Counted from the first letter of the stretch, positions 38,965 through 55,168 are shown. The stretch: 64,000 nt of DNA from Balanoglossus misakiensis (GCA_040954595.2 CM082578.2:15004001-15068000); one strand, 5' to 3'. The notes: generated by a model not told the origin, from the sequence alone. Translations and numbers: made by a program.

Positions 38965-38970
38965 TTTATT
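38965..38970 (-). terminator. Poly(A) signal of NAA10
   Basis: AATAAA on the minus strand, 225 nt past the NAA10 stop. Confidence 0.6.
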
Positions 38971-39195
38971 CATTGACAATGAAAGTCTGGGTAGCTTGTT
39001 AGAAAGGTATTACAATAGGTGATAAATCACGATCATGTCTGCCCAATAACAATGTCCGATGGGGCAGAGAAAGATGCAAAAACAAAAGATATCGATGATT
39101 GGCTCTTGCAAGAAAGTTTGTTGAGAAACACTAGAAAAAAAATACTTGAAGTACAAAGTGCAGAAAGGATGCAGTCTTTTAAATATGGTCCGTCA

Positions 39196-40793
<1,598 letters not shown>

Positions 40794-43700
40794 TTTGGTT
40801 TGTATTCTATTTGATTTCTATCTTCTTCTTAGAACCATGCAGAAATGCACTAGCTGGAGACTCTGCGGCATGTACCTCCACCACGGTCGACTTTGGATTG
40901 TGATTCGGATTAGGATTCGAGTCAGTCACGTAGAGCGCCCCCAGCGACCATTTTGCCCACTTTTCCAGAGCCTGACTGCTCGTTTATACACTGGTTTCCA
41001 AACTTTAGCAACAGGTGAGAGTTCAGTTTTCAACTACTTCGTACCTCATCCTTTCTTTTTATCATTGTTGACTTGTTTATGGCATCAAAATTTAATATTC
41101 TTGTCAAACACACACTTTGATATTTGTTTGTGTATCTATACATGCAGCCATGATTCTGTAGCTGGCTCAGCCTCAGGACAGTCTTCTTGTCTCAGATTCA
41201 GAATCAGTCACTAATTAAACAAATGAGTATAAATTGGAATAATGTGTGTAAAAAGAACTGCAACATGACACAATACTTCTGATGTTGATTACCTTTATTT
41301 CTAAACGCTTCACAGAATACAATTACCAGAGCATTTCATTGTATACAAATTGCTAGAAATCTGTAAAAAAGATAAAGCACTGTAGTAAGGTGTGACAATT
41401 TGGCTAACTGTCACAATAAATTGACTGTTATTTTAAAATCACCCTGATTTCAACACAAGCTGAAGGAGAGCTATTCTCACCAGACATTTCCAAAGATTCT
41501 CGGGTCTAATCACAATGGAAGTACACTGTAGCACTTTATAAATTGCTTGTATTACCCACTCAATGAAATCTCAAAACAGCCTCTATTTCAAACTGTGGGA
41601 TATATCAGAGTTGCATTGCCAAGAAATATATTCACATAGGCTTTTCTTTCTTTCTATGTTCTTGAGACATGTACTGTGATTGGCCAAGAAACAAGAACTC
41701 CTCTTGTATCAGCAAATTGATGGGCCCTTTTCTACTGCTTATATCAATCACGGCTGCAACTGTCTGTACTGTGATGACTTCATAACAATACCACTCAAAA
41801 AATGAAATATTTCATGCTATATAAATACCCTTTATTTCCATTATAAACCCATCCCCTATTGAAAATATCCTACGGGTGGAGAACTCATTCAATTGTGAAT
41901 GGCAGCTCACATGAAACAAATTTCACAGAAATATGGCCTATTTATGACCTCACTGCCTAAAAGCTAAAACAGTTACTAGGACCATTACATATCTGCCTAA
42001 ATTCACACATACCTTCAATGTATATGCATTGCAAATTCAATATGCAAAGTTCAACTTATAAAAACTTGGATAACACACTAAAAGGATCCAGGTTAAAGCA
42101 TTGTGTCATTAAAATTTCCATTGAACAGTTCTGTATGCTACAGGAGAGGATTAAAAAGAAATTACAGAGACATACTCCTAAAAATCTATTATTATGATAA
42201 AAAATTGGACTTCATTTTGACTTGTTTAATCTTGTGCATAGCATAGAGTGAGAACTTATTCAAGTCACACTGTGAAAATCAATTCTGAGCTGTAGAAGGT
42301 ATAGTATACAAAAAGAATTTGACAACTTGACAAAATAGTTCACAACTGCCTTGCATTACTAAGTAATTATCTAGAGCATTTATCTCAATATTTTAGAAGC
42401 ATGAACATTCACTTGTATAGAAAACAATAGAAACTTCAAAGAAACAAATCACTCAAAAATACAATCGCAAATGCTACTGGTAATTTCCAAATTAAAGCAT
42501 TGATTGATTGATTGATATTGCCAGTTTTTATACAACTTCAGTCACTGTACCTAAAGTACAATTTAATCTGTTCCAACTCCCCTGCAGTCAGGAGCATCTG
42601 CTTTTTGATAAAATATAGGTATGGAAAAGCCATTACTAGATTGATTTGGAACAACTGAAGGAGTAGCCGATACTCCTTACAACTACTTTGAGAGATGAAT
42701 ATGATGTAGCTGAAATCTCTCAAATTCTGTTGTAAAGGTTAATGCACATTTGGGACCATCTCAAAAAGGACACTTGATTGATTGATGAAAAATTATTTGC
42801 AGACACATGGAACCAATAATGGCAAGTGACAATATAATGCTAGTAGAAGTACAAACTGCAAATGATTTGAGAGGCACCTGACTTGAGATGACGTTTTCAT
42901 CCAATCTAAATATACCTGCATCCGTGTAAACTGTTAATAAAATATTTCCATATCATTAGAAAAATGCCCTTCAAACAGAAAACTGTAGACATAAATACTG
43001 CATAACAGGGGTGGGGGTTTACATATATTTTATCTTTCAATAAAAACATACGAAAAATACTTTACTGTGTTAATCGAACACATTCTCCCGAAGAGTTTCT
43101 GACAGAACTGTGTCTGCACATATTCCATTCCATCTAGTCAGTTGTGGAGAATACTCTTCCTTTAAAATCTTAAAATATATTCACCATATAAATGAGATTA
43201 TAAGCGAAGCTATACTGACTTGTGGGCATGTCCAGTCAATGCTTGCTCAGTAATAACATGCACACAATCTTTACTTTGAGACCTAAGGCACCAATTTGAC
43301 TCTTTTTGTAAATAATCAAATATCTCTATTTGATAAAGAGCACTAGAAGTATTATCCTGAGTCTAGTTTATTACGATAAAATTCCAAAAGCACGTCCTAT
43401 CCCATTTATATTTAGCACAAGCCATATCACACATTTTAAAATCGCAATTATCAACAGATTGAAGCATCCATTCTGTTAATATACAATTAGTATATTTTTC
43501 AATAAAAATAATAATAAAAGCATTAAACTTGCTATAAATATCAGTAAAAATATGGCATATAAATATTAATTCTATCCTATAAGTAGTAGGTCATATTTTA
43601 TGAATACTTTGTGAATGTAAAAGCTGATATTGATGGTTTTGAGGGCCATGTTTTATGGTTGGCTTTTGATTCTGATTGATACAAGAATTAACTGGTGACT

Positions 43701-46700
43701 TATCCATAGGTACTTGGAAATTGAATTCCATTTTTGATTTCAATACTTAACTTCATTTTTATTATACAATACACCGAGCATGTGACATATTTCATGTTCA
43801 ACAGCCTTTTCTTCTTGAATGTCAAGGTCACCATGCCCTGTAAGCAATTATGACTGCCATCCTGACTTGTCAAAGGAAACCTTGAAATGCTGGCCTTGTC
43901 TGCATGAATACAGTTCCTTGACATCAGATTTTTCACATTTCAAAGACAGTTTGACATGTTATACAGCTGTCTGAGTGAACAATGTGAAGTCGTATTAATA
44001 TCTTAAAAAGGCCTTATCATATACTGTGTGTTCCCCTTAATAGTATATCCCATTAAATTTTGGCACATAAAAAGCCACAATTAAGACAAAACTATGATTT
44101 CATGTACACACTTTTCGTCTGCTTGTTGTCAACATATGGACTATGTTTCACCATTTTCCCACAAGACATATTTGTAGCTATAAATAGGTTTTGTGTTCTT
44201 TGGGGTCATAGGTCAGTTGATAACAATTGTCAGAGTTATCCATCTGTCAGCCAATATTCCATATCACCAAACTGGTCATATATAGGTATTCATATCATAC
44301 AGAATAATTATGAAAAATGTATTTTCACAATATCACCCTAGTAATCAGCCTTTCTCATCTTAGTTTTCATTGGGAAGGGTCACCTAGGATCAATTCTCAT
44401 CTTAGCATTATAGCTTTTTTCAACATTTGCTTCTTTTTGTTTAAATTTTGCTTCACAGCTATCTCTTTCGGAGGAGACAGTTGGTATTTTTTCTGATTCT
44501 CATAAATTAACCTCTTCCAAGTATTTGGTTAGGACTCACTACCTGGCTGATCAGTAATGGGTTTTGGGGAGATTTTATCAGTGTCAGATAACAATAATCT
44601 CTGCGAATACACAGCAGTTACATATCTACATCTTGTGATTTTTTCTCTCTAAAAGATTAAAATCACAGTTTGCTGCTTCAGTATAAAATCTCCACAACAT
44701 TCATATTCTATTGAATCAAGAAACCTGGCACAGAATTGAACATGCATTGACACACTTCAAAAACATGGTATTGTGATAACATGTACCTTATCACTTGGTG
44801 GGTCTCAGTTGTAAATGCTTAATGCATGCATATCCAGAACATGCACATTGCAAATCATCTGACTTTTGTGCAAACACATGTTGAATCTGAAGCATTTTCA
44901 GTGGCTAGCTTCAGCATATAACCAGATTTCATGCATTTACTATGACTAACAAGGCTTTCCACTTTTGATTGCAGCCGTTTCACAATGGTCAGTCACCATG
45001 GCCTGTACATGTATTTTGCAATGCCCAGCATGCAAAGATTCGACTTGGATGCATATTCACAAAAGATCACAAAATGGGCACAGTGATAATCAGACGAATG
45101 AAACCAATTGGAAGGTTTGGCATGCAAGAAGAAAACATGGCTGATGAGAAATGAAGGTGAGAAAATTCTTACAACAGCTAGCTGGTGTTTAGGAAAATGC
45201 CTTTTCCATTCATTATTTGCATGATCACTGTTATATGAGAGCAAAGCATAGCAATGTATGGCATCCCTTCACCCATCAAGTCGTAACAGTTCATGTATTG
45301 GCAATATCATAGGCATAAAATGAGGTATATTTTGGTCAAATCAGTCACAGCGGTCGATTAATGGTTGGTATTCTCGTCCCAATACGGATAAAAAACAAAA
45401 GCCATCCCTTGATGCATTGGTGAGCTTTTTGGAGCTTACATAAACCCTTGGAGCTGGAAAGACCATCAATTCTGTTGAAAGATGAAGAAAGCAAAAAGAT
45501 GACGTCTGTGATTATAAAGAAAAGCGTGAGAGAAGAATGCTTGCAAAGAAATGAACCAGCGATTACACCCTACTGAGGAACAGCCCTGGTAGGCAGTGGG
45601 GGAAATGTTATGACGTGCAGAAGACAAAGGGAAAACTGACACGCAACTGAGACATGGCGTAGGATAACATGGCCAGAAGTATGCACAGGACTGGAAATAT
45701 AAGAGAGAAATAAAAACAGAGGAATAGGGGAATATTACCACTTCAAGAAGAAGCCTGGTGCTGTCGACCCTGATGGAACTTGCCCTGAGTTCTCGGAGCA
45801 GGAGGCTGTGACACAAAATTGAAACTGATATGAAATGGATGTGGGGGAAAAATCAAGGCTCGGTGACACGTCTTGTTAATTTTTTTCAATTAGTGGTTTT
45901 ATTTTTTATTTTAATTTAATTATCAAAATAAATCTAGCCACTTGTCTGTTATCCATAACATTAAAAAGTTAGCTCTATATAATTATTTTATACGTGGCTA
46001 ATGTCCCATTATTTATGTTTGGCATCTCATCTGCAAGATGGGTTAATTTCTAGATAATTCTTGCATTCTTGCATGCAACTGATCTTTTTCAAAGTCCCCC
46101 TCCACACAAGTTCTAGACTCCACTGTAAAATACTCTCTATCCCCCCCCATTCAACTAATCCCCTTTACAATACCTATTTCCTTTTCTTCACATTTTGGCA
46201 ATTCATGTATTGAATTTATGCCTTAGTACTGTTTTAATAATCAATGCAGAAAATGGTGGTACACAAAGTGAAAACTTTGCACACGAAAATTGAATTAATA
46301 ACTGTGTACCGATTGAAGTTTGTGACCAAATTTCACAAAACGTTATGAGAGTTAATGCAAAATATACGCAAATACTATACCAGGAAACTGATGTTATGTA
46401 AACAGTAAATAAAAACAGTGGTTTTGTAAAAATTAAACGGTAAAACTAATAACTGAATGTTGATGAATAACATGGCAGATTGAAGTTAAAAAGTTTCTTA
46501 CTGTAAATAATTTAAATTTTCAGCAGAAAACATTTTAAATTACCTTTCAAGATTTAAAAACACCCTAAACAAATTCATGACATCAAATAAGAGTTTGAAT
46601 ATAGTAGGAAAAAAATGTTAGATTTTAAACTTAAAATACAGAATATACCCAAATCAAAATTTATAAACTGGATCATTAAATTAAAAGCTGTTTATTAATC

Positions 46701-47589
46701 TGTCATCAGCTGCCCGTAAGGAGTAAGTTCTGCCATTAAAATTTCTTACAAATTTTATAGCCAAATTTAGTGTATATTTTATGATATGTGAACAATTTCA
46801 TCAATAAATTACTTTTTAAGCAAGTGCAACAGATATTTTTGTTGAAATTCAACTTTTGACTTTAAGTATTTCTATCTGATTTTAATAGCATTGCGTTATT
46901 TAGAATTTCATTACCAGAAAGTTGCATAGCTTCCTTCAACATCATTATAACACTCCCCCCCCCCCCATCCAGAGTCCAAACCAAAGTCTGTTATTTTCTT
47001 ATACCATATGTGTATATTGCTTCTGCAGATTTAGACCCATATCAGCAAGTTAGAGATAGAAAGTGGGAGAACACTTAACATTACCCTGAGATATAAAGCA
47101 TGCTGGAAGTTAGTCATACAGGAAAAGTTTGCTTGAAGTTCAACATTACAAGATACACAAAAGATAGAAGGGGTTATATTCAGACTGGTAGCAGCCACAT
47201 GCAATAAACACCAATTTGTTAGCGGAAAAAATAAGGCTTTGCATAAACAGTGAGATAACATTTAAATTGCAAGCATCTGTGCATTGTTATGTTGTTAAAA
47301 GCAACAACTGTTAGTCCTTGTGAACAGTGTCTGACTGTAGATGCAGTCCATGTGTCATCACACTTATGTATTTTCAGATCAATGCAATTGCATGGGTGAA
47401 AATGTCACTAGGGTTGTCCGTGTCTTGGCAGGATTTGGGGAGAAAGTGGGTGTGTTCAAGTAACAGTGTTTTTTTTCATGGATGGCAGTCAGATAAACTG
47501 GTGTCATGTATTCAAAATTGAGCACAAACCAAATACTTGTTACTTGTACAAATCCTTCTTTCATTCAATTTGGCTTATGTGATGTACTG
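40794..47589. other. Long AT-rich non-coding stretch between NAA10 and BICD
   Basis: It contains the NAA10 promoter just above 40793 and presumably the 3' UTR of the minus-strand BICD gene below 47590. Minus-strand AATAAA motifs occur at 46691-46696, 45901-45910 and 41294-41299. In nearly 7 kb I find no open frame with domain resemblance or splice-supported exon. A C12 tract lies at 46955-46966. A very long BICD 3' UTR or an unrecognised non-coding transcript is possible. Confidence 0.5.
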
Positions 47590-50500
47590 TCAATGGTGGG
47601 ATTCGTATCTGGAAAGTTTTTCATGTAAAGCTCTATGATCAACTGGAATGCTATATCCACGGTATTGACTCACTCGTGATGATTTCTGACGTCTTGTTCC
47701 GGTACTCCGTCGTGAAGTCTGTCTCTCGTTATTAAGCTCATACTCTTCCAATCTTTGGGTGAGGGCTAATTTCTGCTGGATGGCCATACGCAGGAGGGAG
47801 TTGAGGGTCTTCCTCTCCTCTTCGGCCGAGGAGAGTTTCCGTTGCATCTCATCCAGTTGGGTGACGTAGTCATCACAGCGAGTTGCGAACATTGCCCGCA
47901 GACTAGCGAAAGTGGCTGCGTCTTCTTTGAGGGCCTTGAGTTCATTGCGTAGTTTCATCATAGTTTCGGCCACGATGGTCTTCTCATTTCCATATTTGCT
48001 CTTGAGGTTGGCCAGTGCCACTTCGGCCGTGGTCTTGTTGGCCTTCAGGACCGTTCTCAGAGTTGTGATCTGATCACGTTTTGTCGTCAGCAGCGACTTC
48101 AGCTTGACGACCTGAGCCTGCAGGTCCTCGTTCTCGGCCAAGCTGCCCCCGTCAACTCGGTGCTGTCTGGACGCTTCAACCGTATGTTCGATGGCGCGTT
48201 TCAGGTACTTCACCTGATCACGCATTGTAGCCAACATATTAAAGCACGTGGATGCATCGGCGGGGCCTCCACTACCCAGAAGGCCGTTCTGTTCCTCTTG
48301 TGTAACTTTTCCGTCGGCCGTGCCGTTGGTGGAAGCGTCTTCCAGCATTGCCTCGTCAATGTCCTTCGAGTTTCTGTCTGCATTCCTGCGTTCTTTTCTG
48401 CTCATGCTGCTGGCGTTGTTGCTCCTGCTAGGCCCGATTCCTCGCAACTTGCTGGCGATGTGCGTGTGGAATCCTTCCCTCCGACTCAAACGCGACGTCT
48501 TGAAGTGTTCCAGCATCACCTTGTTTGGCGCCTCTCCGTTCACTGTGCAAATGTGGTGGTACAGCTGGGCAAGATCCTCACTGATGCTGATCAACTCGTC
48601 CCGCATACAATTCAAATGTCCTTGACTTTCACCCATGATCTCGTTTCTTTCCTTGAGCTTCCTCTCCAGTTCTTTCACTGTAGTGTTCTGCTTCTTGCTG
48701 CTATCACTCAGGACACTCATCTCGGCTTGCAGATCGTTGTAGACTTTGGTTGGGATGTTCTGATGCTCATCATCAGATCTTTCTTGATACATGTTCAGCT
48801 CGGCTTGCTGCTTCTGCATCCTGGCAACGGCTGCAAGGAACCGTTTCTCGTAACGCGCAATGTCTTTCTTCAGTCTGGTGATTTCTCTGTCCTTGTCCTG
48901 TAGGTCCTCGTATTCCTCGTGCTCCTCACCCTCGCTGGCTGCCCCGTCTTCCTCGAACTCACTCAGAACCTTCTGGTCAACAACAGCTGACAGTCGGTTC
49001 ACTCGCTCGCTCTGCTCTGAGAGGGCACCCTTTGTATTCTCAAGTTCCTTGTGGGACTCCAGCAGGTGTTTGGACAGTTCCGATTTTTCGCTCTTTAAGG
49101 CACTGAGCTGGGCTTCCAACCTCTGGACTTCGGTTGTGTGCAGCTCACTCAGGAGATCGGAAACTGTGGCCGGCGCGGGCTGGGGTGAATCCTCAGTGGG
49201 CATAGATGCACGGAACTCGTGTTCCATTCTTCGCAGGATCGGGTGATCGGGGGAGCCGCACTCCTCTCTGTCCAGCTGTAATCTATCAGTGCTGCTCTCC
49301 AGATCCTCATTCAGGGCCTCTAACTCAGACAACATTTTGCCATCGAGTTCTTTCTTCAGAGCATGTTTCTGCTCACGTTCATGTTCAAGGGCAACTAAAG
49401 CTTCCTCGATTTGTTTCTCAGCAATCTCCTTCAACTTGGCCAGGTCCTCGATCTGGGAATTCAGGTATTCTGTTTCTTCATTCATTCTTCTGATTTCGTG
49501 TTTCATGGCTTCAAACTCCACTTGGGAGGATTTCAAACCAGAGACCTGAAAGCAATATAAACCATGAATAGGTCAAATGTCACTAAATACATACATCACC
49601 ACTGTGTCAAAGAAATGCATCAATTGTCTTCAGAAAATGGTTGTGTATATTCAAAAAAGTTTAGAGCACGTCAAGTTTTGGAGCTCATATATTTTACATC
49701 ATCAGTGCAAAACCATTTTTACCTGTTTTTGTAACTGTATATTTTCTTCTTCCAACTCACTGTAATCTTGCAAAAGTCTTGTTTCCCGGAACTTATATTC
49801 CCGCAGTTCATCTTTGATCTGTTTCCTTTGACTTTCCAACCTTTCCGAGATATCATTCAATTCAGATATCCTGGTGTTGAGCCTCTCATTTTCTGATCTA
49901 GTCCTATCAACTGATAGACGACATTGTTTTGTTTCATTTTCTAAGTCACTGATCCTGGATATAAAGTCAGCTTCTCTGGATGCAGTTTCCTGTAAGAGTG
50001 TCTCCTCATGGTTGACTTCATAGGCCGTGTGTTTCTTCTGATTTACTAGTTCCTGATCAAGCGCCTGAAATACCAAAGAGAAAAGCAATGGATTAATGTA
50101 CAAAACAAACTGTTGGTTGAAGTGTGAAATTTAGCCTACATCCCAATTTAAAGGGTAGCGCCAATAAATTCTGATTTATAACATGTTGACTGCACATATT
50201 CACCTTCCAATACACAGGAGCAGACGGAGTGAGAAATCTATGTGATAATAAATTGTTGGGCTTTGTACCAAACACCTCGTTATTCATTCATTCATTGGTC
50301 AGGGGAAAATGAGACTTCCATTTCAATTAGGTGTTCTGGGATTTCCATGGATATTACAAGAAATCAATTATACTAGGCTGACACATTCCGCCATGCACCT
50401 TGATTTAAGGTGTAATAAGTGCGACTACATGCAAATATCCCTCTTTAAATCTACTATATGTAGTACACACTGTGTAATAGAATATTTGGTAAAAGTAAAT

Positions 50501-53500
50501 GAATGGATGATTTGGAAAGACAGTCTGTAGATCTGGAACATGGAAATGGTTGAGACAATGAGACCAACAAAATCAATACAGGCAATCTGATTGAAAAGAA
50601 CACATTATCTTTGGTTGCTACATTTCAATATCCCAAAGGGAAACCTTTGTAATGCAGACTGAGACAACTAGTTATATAATTTGTAAAAGCATAAATGGTG
50701 CTATTGATGAATTCATGAAGTATAATGATATTGATGAGCTGATGTATGCATGGTGTATTAATTATTACTGGTATATGCAGAACCGAAGTGGGCCCAAAAT
50801 ATAGATTTGAATTTGTGCATGCATACGGTGCATATCAACATTAAACGTGTACAGCCCTTGAGTATTAAATCATCTGTTTCTAGAACACAAATACTGCATA
50901 TGTTGCCAGCTATTTTCCACATGGGGAAAGTTGTGACTGTTCTTTGAAAAGGGTAAACGATTGATTGGACACTGTTTCTATAATGGACAGACAAAAAAAA
51001 CACTAATGATTTTCATGTCGTGCTAATTTAAAACTTGCATTGACTATGCCATAGTGGTTTTCACTGATTAGATTCCATGTCAATGACATCAAAGCAATGT
51101 GGATTTGCTCAATTACACAGACAGACATCCTATCATATTATGCAAATAACTCTGAGCTGCATCAGCAGATGCCAGAAGGCTTTCAATGTTGGAAATTACA
51201 GCTGTCTGCTAGGGCAATGGAAGAGGGGTCTTTGTTGTTTGTGCAGATCGTTTTCCAAATGTCACACACTCATTCTGGTTGAATGCAAGTACTGCAGAGT
51301 CCTTTGGGCAATCCTTGACCCAGTGGAGAGGGCTTCACAGGGAACTGTGTTTGTCAGTCGAGAGACGTGACAGATCTGCATTTGTCAGCTGAGAAGACAC
51401 CCACTTAGCAAACCCTCAAGTCATCCAACGCAAACTGTGCAGCAGACAGAGACTCATCTGAAGCTAATTCACGGCAGACATGAAATAAAACTGAATGGTG
51501 GCGCAGATTGCATCTTTGCATGCGTTCTAACAATTGATGAGAAGACTAAACTCCCTGGCAGCAAATTGATCTGTGCATGTGTTCTCAGAGTTGAAGACAA
51601 ATTGAATCCCTCAAGAAAACTGCATCCTACCTCTAATGGTGTGTCAAGAAACTAATATCCTTTTTAGCCAGAAGCCTGCACCGTATTTATAAAAGACTTC
51701 TATCTTTCACTCTATTTCTTTGGTGATTTCCTGCAAGGGTATTATCAAAGCGAGTCGGTTTGTTTGGTTGAGTGAAAGTGAGACTGGATTAGACCCTGGA
51801 AAATGCATATATTTCTCCTAGATATTTTTTTATTTCTGTTACAAAGACTACAAAAATCGTGACAGAAAATAACGAGGCAAATGGTGATTTCTCATAACAT
51901 GTGCATGTGTATGGATTACAATGTATCACGGACAGAAACAGGAACTGCATCTCAGCATTCCATTGGCATTACACTGTGAGGGTCAACGTTTCCATTCCCT
52001 GCATCATGCAATCTGCACGGATGTCAACTCCTAGTCCTACAGCTATCCAAGGCTATAGCCAAATAATGTCGTAACTTAATCACCTAAATTCATTAAAACG
52101 AACAAAACTCATTCACTGTTAATTTTCCTCAAAAGCAAGCTAACAACTTGACGTATGAACATAATTCGCAGCAGCTCATGAAATGCATCGCGTTGTTTGA
52201 CTACTTTCTATGAGATCATCGGTAGCAGTAATTAAAACAATTTCATCTATTTTATCTTGGCTTTCATTGCTTATTGGATTACTAGTCTTTGAATAATTAT
52301 TGTGGTTGGTAGAATGTTTGAATGAGGAAAGTTCTCTCATAATATTTTTCATTCTGTGTATCTTGGAACTCCAGTCAGTAATGACCCACAGTGCAGTTGT
52401 ATTCAAAATTCAAGAACAAAGCCTTCCTGGATAATGTCTTACGTGTGTATTGCAACTTAGTGTGGTGTCTGATCTGCCTTTTTATGGGTCTGCCAAAAAT
52501 AAATGTATCTTCGCATTTAGATACTGGGCTACTTGCGACAGATTATCAAGTTGACATTTTCATCTTGACCTTGCAGTAACTGTTGATCCAGTTTCAGAGT
52601 GACTGATTTGACATTTACGTGTTAACATTATCATTTAAAGCATCCTGTTTTTCATTAATTTAGTACCCACACCATGTCCAAGCTATTACAAAAATAGCAG
52701 GACAGGGTTGACATTTAAAGACAATTTCGGATAAATGCCACCAAAATAAACTTTCCATTTTAACCATCATTTGCCAAGTGTATACAGTTTTAACATTTTG
52801 ACATTTAAAGGCGAACATCTTCAATGTCAGCAGAGAATCAACTGATACAAAAGTGTTTCCCTTCTCTGCTGTCTATGGTTTCCTTTGCCACCTCTCTCTT
52901 CAAAGCAATGAAGACTGGGGGGGGGGGGGGGGGGGTCAAGGGCTTCCCATCCAGCTTAGTAGTTTCCCCATCATATGGACAGTAATTCACACATCATTCA
53001 CAGGCAAGTGGTCATTGCAACCACAGCAGTCCCCCCCCCCCTGAAGCAACAATGTTCCCACTACATGTACAATCATATACATTGTCTGCATTGATATATT
53101 TCATAACTGAATTATTGTTGCCTAAGGGTTAAATGTTGAAGACTACACAATGCAGGTACTGTTGTTACTATGCCCCACTATGGAAAAAGATTCAGGTTTT
53201 ACTGTCCCCCCCCCCCATTTGCCACCTGTGCTTCAAACATTGCACGCTTCAAAATGCTGACCTACATTGAGGAAGAGCATTATATTGGTCCAAAGTTTAA
53301 GTATTAACAATGATAACAGACCAACTCTGTTTGGCATTTAAAGACTCACTTCTATATCCCTGATTGTCACATAAATGATTACCCCCACCCCAACACACCA
53401 ATATAACATTAGTCGCCAAATAAACTTTATTTTATAAATACGAAGTACAAAAAGCTAGCAGCTGATCAAACACTGAGGACATACACACACAAAACAAATG

Positions 53501-55054
53501 ACTGATCAAATCACATTTAGAAATATGTCATGAAACTATGAAACCATGTCAATCAGAAGACAATATTGATTTTTAAATAATTAACAACTACAATACACAC
53601 TCTGACTGGTATGGATTTTCCATATGCTGACTTGTGATGTTGAATGCGAAGAGATCAATAGATTTTACAGTAATTTACTTTAAAATCCAGGGAAAATAAT
53701 ATGATCTCCAGGAAAGACTTTTTATGGATTTGAAAAATGTCCATGATTGACCCCAAAAATGTGAAGGTTTATTTCACAACATTCTTACAAAATGTGACAC
53801 TCAAATTCCCTATCCTCGCAGCCATTGTAAAATTTTGCCCATATGCTACACTGGTAATATTATCCCAACAGGGCATTATCAATGATTGATATTTGACCCT
53901 TTCCGACGACAAATGGCAATGTTGATGTCTAAATTGCACAGGCAATGGTGAGAAAAATATAAATCGAAGTAAATGGAGCCTGACATTCCTGGCACAATCC
54001 ACTGTTGATAACAATTGACTATTTGAGCAGAAAACAATAGCATACTGTGAGGCATGTCCTATTGTTTGAACTGAAGTTCTTGTCTCAACTTGAAATGTAA
54101 CCTACTTGACTTGCAAAATATCTAGGCCTAAGGGTGATATTTCCTGCTTACAATGACATTTGCAAACCAACTAGCCTTACTGCTTCTTTGCATCAGCAAA
54201 TCAGCAAAATACATCAACCAGTAACTGGGGATGTAGTTTACTGAGATATCTGATGAGCTTTTGTCCCAATAAATTAAGATCAATGTTTGAATGGGCTACT
54301 GCCAATAATGGTGCTCACTGCGATGTGACTCTTGGCAAACCACTGCACATTGTTTGGATTACTAAGGTATAAACCATTCAAATTATACAACATTTTCCCC
54401 ACTGCAATGTCTGATTAGACAACACATCCTTATCTACATTGCGTGGGATTGTACCACCCCAAACTTCAGATCTTCCGGTGCTGACCCTTGCCAAACCTAC
54501 ATCAATATTATTATCATGATTATGGCACACCAATGTAATCAAATCGATATGGTTACTTCGTCTATCTGGTGTACGGTGAAGACTTCTGAAGAGGAAAAAC
54601 CACAGTATACGCCACATAGCACCAGATCATAAAGAGCCGGTTGATGATGACATTTGAACTTCGGTTCTCGAGTTTATCCGGTGTGTGACATTGAAATGAA
54701 CAATACGTTAAAATCGTTATCGAAATAATGATCTAGTAGTTACTGCACTGGTCAGCTTTTAAGACACTGCGATCGTCGGTAATTTTTGTATCGAGTGATT
54801 AACAACAATGCAAATTCGATTAATATGAGCACACTAACCGTTTTTGCCATTTGCAATTCATGTTTGGTACTTTCATACAATGTTTCCAAGTCTTCATACT
54901 GTTGCTTCAGCGATTGCTTTTCTTCCAATACCACCAGCCCGTACTCGGCCGCTTGAATTTTCTCATGGCTTGCTTCTGACAGTTCGCGGTTAAGGCGGTC
55001 TATCTCTATCCTAAGTTCTTCAATGCTTTCCATGTTTGTATCTTCGTGTGTCAT
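47590..55054 (-). CDS. BICD: Bicaudal D homolog, dynein-dynactin cargo adaptor
   Basis: Three coding exons, all phase 0: 55054-54839 (72 codons), 50064-49723 (114), 49545-47590 (652 with stop). Total 837 aa, within the family range. The start is the ATG at 55054; the frame extends upstream only to a TTG. The protein is almost entirely coiled coil. The N-terminal segment carries the CC1 box A35-A-E-Y-G39, which binds dynein light intermediate chain, within EKIQAAEYGLVVLEEKQSL. Exon 2 ends in the diagnostic EYKFRETRLLQDYSELEEEN. The C-terminal cargo-binding coiled coil (about 718-790) contains LKALKEDAATFASLRAMF and LNSLLRMAIQQKLALTQRLE, which bind Rab6/Egalitarian/RanBP2-type partners in known members. 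A basic 48-residue tail follows. The first intron is 4.8 kb. Identity is very secure; vertebrate BICD1 versus BICD2 orthology cannot be split here. Confidence 0.97.
50065..54838 (-). other. Intron 1 of BICD
   Basis: A 4.77-kb intron with a GTTAGT donor and a TTTCAG acceptor. It contains a G19 run at 52917-52935 and C11 runs at 53031-53041 and 53206-53216. Open frames are short and lack domains; no nested gene was recognised. Confidence 0.7.
52917..52935 (+). repeat. Poly-G tract (19)
   Basis: Nineteen uninterrupted G residues in BICD intron 1. Confidence 0.9.
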
Positions 55055-55160
55055 GATCAAAGGCTGGGGCGATCTTGGCAAAACGGGGCGAATATTTGGT
55101 GGTAAAAGGAACTATGCTCGACCGCGACCGACTGCCATGTTAATATTTATGTGGATATAA

Positions 55161-55168
55161 TGACGTCA
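55161..55168. promoter_or_regulatory. Palindromic cAMP response element
   Basis: TGACGTCA, the full consensus CREB/ATF site, between the BICD and ZCRB1 starts. Functionality is inferred. Confidence 0.6.

Larger units (their letters stand above)
37826..39195. other. Convergent 3' UTRs of the EF-hand gene and NAA10
   Basis: Plus-strand AATAAA at 38847-38852 and minus-strand AATAAA at 38965-38970 are only about 115 bp apart, which fits two tail-to-tail transcripts with little or no overlap. No coding content was recognised. Confidence 0.6.

Noticed and set aside
48160-48903. 247-aa plus-strand frame over BICD
   Set aside because: Antisense to the highly conserved BICD coding exon; its openness is explained by the codon pattern of the real gene.
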